This document shows, in pieces, positions 36,640 to 46,600 of a stretch of DNA of 64,000 nucleotides (positions within the stretch are counted from its first letter, which is position 1; every line of letters begins with the position of its first letter). The position numbers were made by a program, and so were the translations under genes. The stretch comes from Prosapia bicincta (taxonomy: Eukaryota > Arthropoda > Insecta > Hemiptera > Cercopidae), in NCBI GenBank assembly GCA_036971475.1, contig JBAIZL010000002.1, positions 229,863,143 through 229,927,142 on the forward strand. The letters are read 5' to 3'. The notes beneath the pieces are model-generated. The model had not been told where the DNA came from. It made no database searches and saw only the letters and a list, made by a program, of their open reading frames with translations.

Positions 36640-37265
36640 TGTTTTTGAATAAAATACGAAAATGCCGAAAATCGATCGGTTGGATCAACAGACAGTACGG
36701 GATACGTGCAGAGGCTCTTTTGGACCGTTGCGGGGGCTGTTTCACCAAGGGGTAGTTTTTACAAAAAATATGAAATTGCCGAAAATCGATCGGTTGAATC
36801 AAATGACCGTATATGGTATGGTTAAAGTCTATTATGGACCGTTGTGGGGGCGGGGTCACCTGTTTTCAGATAGCCAAAAATAATCGGGGTCCTAGGTAAA
36901 ATCCACCCGGGCATTAGTTAAAGCCGCCAAGGTAGAGCCAATAAGGAGCACGCTCTCGGTTAAAGCCAATCCGAGCCTAGCCACCCAGCAGCTAGGCCTT
37001 AGGTAAAGCTAACACGGATTTAAATAAAATATGAAACTGCCGAAAATCGATCGGTTGGATTAACAGACAGTACGGGATATGTCTAGAGTCCAATAAGGAA
37101 CGCTGCGGGAGTGGTTTCACCGAGGGGTAGTTTTTACAAAAAATATGAAATTGCCGAAAATCGACCGGTTTGATCAAATGACCGTATATGGTATGGTTAA
37201 AGTCCATTTTGGTGGGCTGTGCGGGCGGTTTCACCTGTTTTCAGATAGCCAAAAATAATCGGGGT
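36640..37265. repeat. Duplicated ~380-bp module in the left arm
   Basis: The modules at about 36655-36900 and 37022-37260 share GCCGAAAATCGATCGGTTGG, GACAGTACGGGATA, GGGGTAGTTTTTACAAAAAA and GACCGTATATGGTATGG in the same order. Each is followed by TCGGGGTCCTAGGTAAAATC. Mirror copies are at about 47256-47881. The 73-80-codon ORFs across these modules are repeat products. Confidence 0.8.
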
Positions 37266-37925
37266 CCTAGGTAAAATCCACCGGGGCATTAGTTAAACCC
37301 GCCAAGGTAGAGCCAATATGGAGCAAGCTCTCGGTTAAAGCCAATCCGAGCCTAGCCACCCGGCAACTAGGCCTTAGGTAAAGCTAACACGGAGTCGTGC
37401 TCGAGGTAAAGCCAGCCAGGAGCCAGGCCTTAGGTAAAACTAACACGGAGCACGGTCTCGGTTAAAGCCAATCCGAAGCCTTGCCCAAGGTAACCCCCGG
37501 AACCTGGCCTTAGGTAAACTCACCCTGGAGCCATGCTTGAGGTAAAGCTACCTTTGAGGTATGCCCCAGGTAAAGCTAACATGGAGCACAGCCTCAGGTA
37601 AAGCCAATACGAGGCCACGCCCTAGGTAAAGTAACCCCGGAACCAGGCCGTAGGTAAAGCTACCACGGAGTCGGAGCCTAGGTAAAGCTACCATGGAGTT
37701 AGACCTTAGGTAGAGCCAATAAGGAGCAAGGCCACAGGTAAAGCCACCCAGGACGTAGGTAAAGCCAATCCTAAGCTATGCCCTAGATAAAGTAATCCGG
37801 GAACTCGACCTTAGGTAAAGCTACCACGAAGTCGCGGCCTAGGTAAAGCCTCCCCGGAGCAAGACTTTAGGTGAAGCAGTCAGCCCTTAAGTAAAGCTGC
37901 CCAAGAGTCGGGCCTTAGGATGGAT
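37265..37925. repeat. GTAAAGC minisatellite (~35-bp degenerate units)
   Basis: About 15-20 diverged units of the type CCTTAGGTAAAGCTACCACG followed by GAG or GGAGC are seen. The same family recurs at 40750-40915, across the inner end of the arm, and in mirror orientation at about 46596-47256 and 43670-43770. Confidence 0.85.
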
Positions 37926-38159
37926 GCTATATCAAATACAGCCTCTCAACCAAGACAAATACCTCCACCAAGTCTTGGTGAGCGTTCAGCCCCTACAGGC
38001 CTAGGTTAAAACCACCCCGAAGCCGGGCCCTAGCTAGAGACACCCTGGAGAAAGGCCTGAGGCAAATTCACACTAGAGCAAGTGGGGGGTTGATTGCCAA
38101 AAATGATCGACCAATCACAACACAGGGGCCCGGTAGGTCTACGCAAACGGTCGCAGTAA

Positions 38160-39700
38160 GACGTGAAAGCCCATATACCATGTTAAACCAATATATATGA
38201 TAGCCCACATAATGTGTTAAACAAATACGCAGGCCTACATACATACTATGCTAGGCCAACATACATGGGCCTACTATGTTTGTAAACCACAGGCCAAACC
38301 CGTATGACCTGAGCTATTTTCACCTCTTCTATCAGGTTGATCCAGGCAACCGTATAATATGGGAGGTACTATATGGTACATCTACCAATGCATAACTTAT
38401 CAAGCCCACGTAAAGGTTTATGACGTATCGGCGTTCGAGCGACTCAGGTATTAGGCCCTCCATAACTAGAGGGGGCAAGGGTTATGATTGTCAAAATTTG
38501 TCTATGCTACAAAATAATAAACAAAGCAACAAAGCCCCGTCGTTTCAGGGAATACGCTTGACCGTGTGTTAGACATGTACAGACTTGCAGCGATAACGCA
38601 TTATCTAAAAACCGCAACGGCTGCCGGCGACCGCTATAGCAGGCATAAAAACCCGCAAGGCTGTGTCGTTGTGAATCTAGGCACGTGTTTATGTTTTGAT
38701 TACTGTATCGATTTATTATGTACTGTCGGCATACCAAGGCCTACATATATATAATCAGAAATCAGTGTAAATAATCAAATAGCCTCAATGGACATCTCCT
38801 ATAGCTGTAAATGTATCTAGATACAAAGGTATATATGGAGAAACACTAATAATGAGGCCTATCACAAAACGAGAATAAATATATGATATAAAACGATCCT
38901 AAAACGATGCTAAGCCATCATGCATGCTATCATACATAGGCTTGTTAAGCCAACACACGTGATAGGACACATAATGTGTTAAACAAATATGCGTGTAAAC
39001 CTGCATACATACTATGCTAAGCCGACTTACATGGGCCTACTATGTCGGTAAACCACTGGCCAAAGCCTATATGACCTGAGCTATTTACACCTCGTCTATC
39101 AGGTAGAACTTGGCAACCGTATAATACGGGAAGTACTATATGGTATAGCTAACAATGCATAACCTATCACGCCCATGACGGTCAACAAATATTACAATAT
39201 AATTAAAAAAAGTTACGCAACCTATATACATACAATGCTAACCAATATAGGCATATATACTATGTTAAACCAGCATGCAATACACTCTAAATAGCCATAT
39301 ATACGCTGTTAAACCAATATGCAGGTTAACCTATATACAACCCGTATTAGGCAAATATCCCCGTTACCCACACAGGCCTATGTTAAGCCTGGATGAATGA
39401 TAGCTTATATAGTGTGTTAAACAAATATGCTTGTAAACCTACATAAATAATATGCTAAGCCTACATACTGTGCTAAACAGATATACGTGTAAACCCACAT
39501 AAATACTATGCTAACCAACATGGATGCTATCCTACATAGGCTTATATACTATGTTAGGCCTGCATACGTAATTACCCCATATAGTGTGTTAAATAAATGT
39601 GCGTGTAAACCAAATAAATACTATGCTAAGCCAACATGCGTGCTATCATACTATGTTAGGCCTACATACTGCGTTAAATAAACATATATGTAAGCCGACA
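38160..39700. repeat. TATGCTAAGCC / TGTGTTAAAC repeat field
   Basis: Loosely repeated phrases (ACTATGCTAAGCCAACAT, GTGTTAAACAAATATGC, GTAAACCTACATA) recur every 40-80 bp. A larger block (GTATGACCTGAGCTATTT to GCATAACTTATCA) recurs at about 38305-38405 and 39067-39170. Mirror copies are at about 44821-46361. Its ORFs are not supported as genes. Confidence 0.7.
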
Positions 39701-39714
39701 AGGGCCTACAAATT

Positions 39715-40460
39715 ATATCCGGTGCATAGTTTAGCTAAACGGCTATCACACACTATCCTACAAGCTGCCCACAAATTACCTGATACATAGCCTGGCTAAT
39801 CATTAACACATAGTAGGCCCCAACACATAATATCCGGTGCATAGCCTCGCTAAATAAGCATAAACTCCCCAAAATTGGCTTATCAATTATGTATGGTCTA
39901 GATATAGTCACACATGTCATTTCAAAAGTCAGCTGGAAAGAAACACTAGCCTGGCTAATCATTATCACATAGTAGGCCCCAACACATAATCTCCATTGCA
40001 TAGCTAGGCTAATGTTCATCATGTAGTACCCAATGCATAGCTTGAGTATGGTTTAACAAACAGTATCCAAAGCATAGCCTGACCAGGGGATATCACATGA
40101 GTAGGCTGATTACAAACTAACACATAATAATCATTGCATAGTCTGGCTAATGGTTATTAAATAGTACCTGTTGCATAGCCAGGCTAATGAATAACACATA
40201 GTACCCGATACATAGTCTGACTAGGGTAAACACATAGTATCCGAACCATAGATTGAATAATGGTTAACACATGGTATCCAAAGCATAGCTAGGCTAGTGA
40301 ATAACTAATGGTTAGTTTGACTATGGTTAACACACACACACAGTATCCGATGCGTAGCTTAGCTAACGGATAACACATAGTAACCTATGCTTAGCCTGAC
40401 TAGGGCTAACACATATCCGATGAATGGCTCGACTAAGGCTAACACACAGTATCCGGATCG
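39715..40460. repeat. ATAGCCTGGCTAAT minisatellite
   Basis: About 15 degenerate ~42-bp units of the type GCATAGCCTGGCTAATGGTT plus AACACATAGTATCCGAT. The short CA run at 40331-40342 lies inside one unit. The mirror copy spans about 44061-44806. Confidence 0.85.
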
Positions 40461-40986
40461 AATATGACGTCATCCAGGGCGAAGACGGCTATGTTGATAC
40501 CGTGATGGCCAGTGTAGGCTAGATCAAATAGCCAACGTTTAACCAATTAACATACGCTAAGTTCAAACGAACAACATTTACACCAAGCTCAAATAGGCTA
40601 CGGCCAGATCAATGTTTCAGCTAATGGGTTATGGTTAGTGAAGGCACCAACAAAAGCCTTAGGCCTTAGACATAGCTACCAACGCATACCAAAATAGCTA
40701 TGCAGAAACCGTCAAGGCTTGTCTAGGTATGTTGTATCATTTACAGCATACTAACTAAGGTAAAGCTACCTTTCAGGTATGCCCCAGGTAAAGCTACCCT
40801 GGAGTCAGGTCGTAGGTAAAGCCACCAGGGCCTTAGGTAAGGCAATCATTGAGCAAAGTCTCAGGTAAAGCCAACCCGGAGCCTTAGGTAAAGCTAGCTT
40901 GGAGTCAACCCTTAACAATAGTTAAGCGGGTATCGATGCTGTGAAATATGATGGTGTAAATAAAACTCTGGATATACAGGTAAGAC

Positions 40987-40992
40987 TTTATT
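40987..40992 (-). terminator. Poly-A signal of the six-exon RING gene
   Basis: AATAAA on the minus strand begins 15 bases after the stop codon at 41007-41009, a tight arrangement typical of compact viral or mobile-element genes. Confidence 0.7.
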
Positions 40993-41006
40993 AACGAATA
41001 TTTAAA

Positions 41007-42222
41007 CTATGATATTTTGAACAAATACTCCAGGTTCAGATATAGCCGGTAGCGTCTGTCTACGTGTTTCCTACATATGGGGCACACCTGCACCCTTTCA
41101 GCACACTCGTTGCAATAAACGTGACCGCAGGGTACGATGACGATGCATGGTGGTTTTCCCAAGCAGACAGTGCAGTCCGCTATACGATAGCCGCCTCCTT
41201 CAATCTGCTCTCCCGAACTTCTCTGTATCAACACACGTACAAAGTGGATAATTTATATTATTGTACACGAATAGTATAAATACAGGTATCGCTACAAAAT
41301 GTAATACTTACGACCGTGTATGGAGGGTCTCGCTCGACCATTACTGCCTTCGCTTCAGCGACAGCCACTCTTCTTCTGCCTTCTTCAACTAGCTTGTCCA
41401 GCTCGCCAATCATAATCCTCCATACACCGACTGCGTAGAAGCTATCCTCACACGCGTCTTTACGCAACGCCGCCTCTAGGTCCGATACAAGCCGTCTTAG
41501 CATATGTAGTGCATCAGTCGTTACGCTACGTGCTGCAGCTGCACGTGCATACTCCACAACAGTCTAGAAAAGGAATAAATAGAAATTAAAAAAATCTTGT
41601 ATAAGCCTATACTACCACTATCACTGTTCAATAAAACTTACCGCATATTGAGGAGGATATCGTATCCTGCGTCCTAAACAAAGTAAACAGTCAATACGGG
41701 CGTGCTCGACCCCTCGTATGTGCTTCAGTTCCTCCTCTAATACGCTTGAATAGAAAATTCGATTTCCGACCCTGATGATAGCGTGATTTATTGGTCCAGC
41801 CTGTGAAATACAATTTATTAGTAATGAAAAATACAAAGATAACGTTAATAACGCAATAGGAATACAATAATCACCAGTGTTGGATGGTTGGTAGACTCGG
41901 GTCCTTTGGCCGGAGTGTTTGTCCCCTGAAAGAAACATATCATTAATAGATATGAAAACGAGCCTCTGATAATAGTCTAAATTGTATATAATTACCTGCG
42001 AGGTGGTACCAGAGGTACTCGGCTCGGCCTCCATCGAATGGCGGCTATAGTACGATGTCCTTGGGCTACGTCTGCTATCGTCCCAAATACCCGTTTCATC
42101 GTCGATGTTTGTTGGCTGGAAAAACCAATGGAAAAATTGGAATAACGAAAAAATAGAAAGTATTTAGAAGAAAGAACACACTAATTCATACTCACCTCTG
42201 ACTGAATACTTTTATCGGTCAT
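41007..42222 (-). CDS. Six-exon RING-finger gene of the IAP type
   Basis: Spliced gene on the minus strand. Exons: 42196-42222, 41996-42115, 41875-41925, 41642-41800, 41312-41563 and 41007-41222 (27, 120, 51, 159, 252 and 216 nt). All five introns (80, 70, 74, 78 and 89 bp) have GT and AG ends and are phase 0. The 274-residue product has a disordered acidic/Ser-rich N-terminus, an unrecognised middle part (exon 4) and a long helical exon 5. The last exon carries a C3HC4 RING (Cys220, 223, 235, His237, Cys240, 243, 250, 253) with the short C-terminal tail usual in IAP E3 ubiquitin ligases. No BIR is present. Exon 4 ends with DCLLCLG, echoing DCTVCLG at the start of the RING and hinting at an old partial duplication. 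I infer a ubiquitin ligase acting in cell-death or host control; substrate unknown. Confidence 0.8.
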
Positions 42223-42705
42223 CGTTAATCTTAACACACTTAATTGCAAAAACGCCGAAGACTGGTGCTCTCTGTATGAAATTTCCGGCATATATACCTA
42301 CTTCACCCCTCCCCGCGTAATTGCTCATCACAAGCCGAAATATAATTACCTCTATGACCGACGGTAATAGAGTAACGTTTCATTGCAGGTGTAGATCATA
42401 CTCACAGAGCTCGACAATGCTTCTTTAAAACCTATACATTAATACTGTTATGACCGCGATATCAACATAACCGCAGCAAATGACGTCAAACAAAATGTCG
42501 GTCAAGATGGCGTCCGGACGGTCATCTGTATAGGTTTAACTGTTGCTTGCCATAACACTAGTCCATCTGCAGGAGAAGTCGGCCAAAGGGCGGGTGTGTA
42601 CAAATCTGAACGAGTTCAACATGTCTCTGATCAACCCCGACGTAATCATCCCCTAACCAACAATATAAGTACGGACAGCACAGACCCAAGTCCTCAGACA
42701 ACAGC
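42223..42705. promoter_or_regulatory. Shared divergent promoter region of the two element genes
   Basis: The 483 bp between the two start codons contains a TATA box for each direction: TATATA at 42291-42296 for the minus-strand gene, about 70 bases before its ATG, and TATAAG at 42664-42669 for the IAP gene, about 40 bases before its ATG. The middle is less AT-rich and includes CAAGATGGCG near 42503 and two CG-rich patches. Co-expression of the two genes is inferred, not shown. Confidence 0.6.
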
Positions 42706-43242
42706 ATGGTAGGTGTCTACTACTGGACAGACACTCTCACAATCGAGAAGAAAGCCTTCCCCAAACTATCACCGTATCGTCGTAGATTAAGATCGTTTCG
42801 TACTTGGAAAGGAGTGTCAAACGATACTGTCAACCCCGAGCGTCTCAGCGAAGCGGGTTTCTTTTACACCGGCCCAGAGGATCAAACATTGTGCTTTACA
42901 TGCGCCGGAGGCCTTAAAGATTGGTCAGCGAATGATGATCCGTTACAGGAACATGCAAAGTGGTTTCCTAAATGTAAATACATAGTGGGTATATGTGCTA
43001 AACAGGCACAGATGGGGGAAGACATCTGTACAACAGACGATGAAGACTACTCGGACGACGATGACGGTGTAAACAATCAGAATGATCGTACGCTGTGCAA
43101 GATTTGCTGTATCGAAGAAATACAGGTTGCCCTTCTACCGTGCGGACATGTGTTTGCCTGTCTGGGGTGTGCATTAAACCTTCAAGAGTGTAGCATATGC
43201 AGAGTGCGGACATCCGCTACGATAAGAGTATATCTATCGTAG
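42706..43242 (+). CDS. Inhibitor-of-apoptosis protein: one BIR and a RING
   Basis: The intact single-exon gene encodes 178 residues. A baculovirus-IAP-repeat (BIR) spans about residues 27-95, with zinc ligands Cys63, Cys66, His83 and Cys90 in the CX2C-X16-H-X6-C pattern and the GFFYTG landmark. An acidic linker (111-120, nearly all Asp/Glu) follows. Then comes a C3HC4 RING (Cys131, 134, 146, His148, Cys152, 155, 162, 165) at the extreme C-terminus. BIR domains bind caspases or their antagonists, and the RING is a ubiquitin ligase. Cellular and baculoviral IAPs usually have two or three BIRs, so this is a minimal form. A TATA box precedes it and AATAAA follows at 43269. Transcription diverges from the six-exon RING gene. 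Whether it came from a host or a virus cannot be decided here. Confidence 0.92.
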   Translation: MVGVYYWTDTLTIEKKAFPKLSPYRRRLRSFRTWKGVSNDTVNPERLSEAGFFYTGPEDQTLCFTCAGGLKDWSANDDPLQEHAKWFPKCKYIVGICAKQAQMGEDICTTDDEDYSDDDDGVNNQNDRTLCKICCIEEIQVALLPCGHVFACLGCALNLQECSICRVRTSATIRVYLS

Positions 43243-43268
43243 CCTAATGTAAATAATACTATGTGATC

Positions 43269-43274
43269 AATAAA
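43269..43274 (+). terminator. Poly-A signal of the BIR-RING gene
   Basis: AATAAA lies 27 bases after the stop codon of the IAP gene. Confidence 0.75.
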
Positions 43275-43699
43275 ATGATTTTGTTTACATGTGTTTGTAC
43301 TTATTGAGACCCCTAAAACAAACTATATAGGTAGAGGTCAACATAGGATAAGTACTAGTGTCTTGATAATAATATGATTTGAACGATAACCAAATTAAAC
43401 ATTCAGTGTTAAATCTAGTTACAGCTGCATTATACACATTACAATCAGTTTGACAGGTCGCATCCCGCACGAGACACATTACTAGATATCTAGTAAACTC
43501 GGCCTCTAGACAGGTTTAACACTAGCTTAGACATATCTCGTAAAAATTCCAATCATCCGGCGTAATTTAGGCTAAATATAACCTCGCAAAAACATGTAAA
43601 CTCATGCTAAATCTAACAAAAATGTAAACTGTCGTTAAAATCTGATTAGGGCAAAACACGGGCCCTTCTCCAGGATGGCTTTACCTAAGACCTGGGTGT
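43275..43699. other. Right part of the element centre, non-coding
   Basis: This is unique sequence between the IAP gene and the right arm. The 64-codon minus-strand ORF at 43285-43479 has no recognisable features. The last 40 bases are GTAAAGC-type minisatellite units in inverted orientation that do not match the left arm. Confidence 0.5.
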
Positions 43700-46600
43700 C
43701 TTTACCTACGACCTGACTCCAGGGTAGCTTTACCTGGGGCATACCTGAAAGGTAGCTTTACCTTAGTTAGTATGCTGTAAATGATACAACATACCTAGAC
43801 AAGCCTTGACGGTTTCTGCATAGCTATTTTGGTATGCGTTGGTAGCTATGTCTAAGGCCTAAGGCTTTTGTTGGTGCCTTCACTAACCATAACCCATTAG
43901 CTGAAACATTGATCTGGCCGTAGCCTATTTGAGCTTGGTGTAAATGTTGTTCGTTTGAACTTAGCGTATGTTAATTGGTTAAACGTTGGCTATTTGATCT
44001 AGCCTACACTGGCCATCACGGTATCAACATAGCCGTCTTCGCCCTGGATGACGTCATATTCGATCCGGATACTGTGTGTTAGCCTTAGTCGAGCCATTCA
44101 TCGGATATGTGTTAGCCCTAGTCAGGCTAAGCATAGGTTACTATGTGTTATCCATTAGCTAAGCTACGCATCGGATACTGTGTGTGTGTGTTAACCATAG
44201 TCAAACTAACCATTAGTTATTCACTAGCCTAGCTATGCTTTGGATACCATGTGTTAACCATTATTCAATCTATGGTTCGGATACTATGTGTTTACCCTAG
44301 TCAGACTATGTATCGGGTACTATGTGTTATTCATTAGCCTGGCTATGCAACAGGTACTATTTAATAACCATTAGCCAGACTATGCAATGATTATTATGTG
44401 TTAGTTTGTAATCAGCCTACTCATGTGATATCCCCTGGTCAGGCTATGCTTTGGATACTGTTTGTTAAACCATACTCAAGCTATGCATTGGGTACTACAT
44501 GATGAACATTAGCCTAGCTATGCAATGGAGATTATGTGTTGGGGCCTACTATGTGATAATGATTAGCCAGGCTAGTGTTTCTTTCCAGCTGACTTTTGAA
44601 ATGACATGTGTGACTATATCTAGACCATACATAATTGATAAGCCAATTTTGGGGAGTTTATGCTTATTTAGCGAGGCTATGCACCGGATATTATGTGTTG
44701 GGGCCTACTATGTGTTAATGATTAGCCAGGCTATGTATCAGGTAATTTGTGGGCAGCTTGTAGGATAGTGTGTGATAGCCGTTTAGCTAAACTATGCACC
44801 GGATATAATTTGTAGGCCCTTGTCGGCTTACATATATGTTTATTTAACGCAGTATGTAGGCCTAACATAGTATGATAGCACGCATGTTGGCTTAGCATAG
44901 TATTTATTTGGTTTACACGCACATTTATTTAACACACTATATGGGGTAATTACGTATGCAGGCCTAACATAGTATATAAGCCTATGTAGGATAGCATCCA
45001 TGTTGGTTAGCATAGTATTTATGTGGGTTTACACGTATATCTGTTTAGCACAGTATGTAGGCTTAGCATATTATTTATGTAGGTTTACAAGCATATTTGT
45101 TTAACACACTATATAAGCTATCATTCATCCAGGCTTAACATAGGCCTGTGTGGGTAACGGGGATATTTGCCTAATACGGGTTGTATATAGGTTAACCTGC
45201 ATATTGGTTTAACAGCGTATATATGGCTATTTAGAGTGTATTGCATGCTGGTTTAACATAGTATATATGCCTATATTGGTTAGCATTGTATGTATATAGG
45301 TTGCGTAACTTTTTTTAATTATATTGTAATATTTGTTGACCGTCATGGGCGTGATAGGTTATGCATTGTTAGCTATACCATATAGTACTTCCCGTATTAT
45401 ACGGTTGCCAAGTTCTACCTGATAGACGAGGTGTAAATAGCTCAGGTCATATAGGCTTTGGCCAGTGGTTTACCGACATAGTAGGCCCATGTAAGTCGGC
45501 TTAGCATAGTATGTATGCAGGTTTACACGCATATTTGTTTAACACATTATGTGTCCTATCACGTGTGTTGGCTTAACAAGCCTATGTATGATAGCATGCA
45601 TGATGGCTTAGCATCGTTTTAGGATCGTTTTATATCATATATTTATTCTCGTTTTGTGATAGGCCTCATTATTAGTGTTTCTCCATATATACCTTTGTAT
45701 CTAGATACATTTACAGCTATAGGAGATGTCCATTGAGGCTATTTGATTATTTACACTGATTTCTGATTATATATATGTAGGCCTTGGTATGCCGACAGTA
45801 CATAATAAATCGATACAGTAATCAAAACATAAACACGTGCCTAGATTCACAACGACACAGCCTTGCGGGTTTTTATGCCTGCTATAGCGGTCGCCGGCAG
45901 CCGTTGCGGTTTTTAGATAATGCGTTATCGCTGCAAGTCTGTACATGTCTAACACACGGTCAAGCGTATTCCCTGAAACGACGGGGCTTTGTTGCTTTGT
46001 TTATTATTTTGTAGCATAGACAAATTTTGACAATCATAACCCTTGCCCCCTCTAGTTATGGAGGGCCTAATACCTGAGTCGCTCGAACGCCGATACGTCA
46101 TAAACCTTTACGTGGGCTTGATAAGTTATGCATTGGTAGATGTACCATATAGTACCTCCCATATTATACGGTTGCCTGGATCAACCTGATAGAAGAGGTG
46201 AAAATAGCTCAGGTCATACGGGTTTGGCCTGTGGTTTACAAACATAGTAGGCCCATGTATGTTGGCCTAGCATAGTATGTATGTAGGCCTGCGTATTTGT
46301 TTAACACATTATGTGGGCTATCATATATATTGGTTTAACATGGTATATGGGCTTTCACGTCTTACTGCGACCGTTTGCGTAGACCTACCGGGCCCCTGTG
46401 TTGTGATTGGTCGATCATTTTTGGCAATCAACCCCCCACTTGCTCTAGTGTGAATTTGCCTCAGGCCTTTCTCCAGGGTGTCTCTAGCTAGGGCCCGGCT
46501 TCGGGGTGGTTTTAACCTAGGCCTGTAGGGGCTGAACGCTCACCAAGACTTGGTGGAGGTATTTGTCTTGGTTGAGAGGCTGTATTTGATATAGCATCCA

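Larger units (their letters stand above)
36103..40821. repeat. Left arm of the giant inverted repeat (4,719 bp)
   Basis: Each base x has its complement at 84522-x outside the A run at 36266-36282, and at 84521-x inside it. The single shift is 17 A here versus 18 T in the other arm. Mirrored reading frames encode identical peptides (36992-37234 with 47287-47529; 38507-38737 with 45784-46014; 39753-40022 with 44499-44768), which shows near-identity throughout. These ORFs are repeat-derived and not called as genes. Identity ends inside a GTAAAGC-type minisatellite. Confidence 0.95.

Noticed and set aside
36136..40022. Mirrored ORFs of 60-90 codons in both palindrome arms
   Set aside because: They lie in diverged minisatellites, have low-complexity or repeat-phrase peptides, no domain, and occur on both strands of the same repeat. 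Appearing twice is explained by the palindrome.
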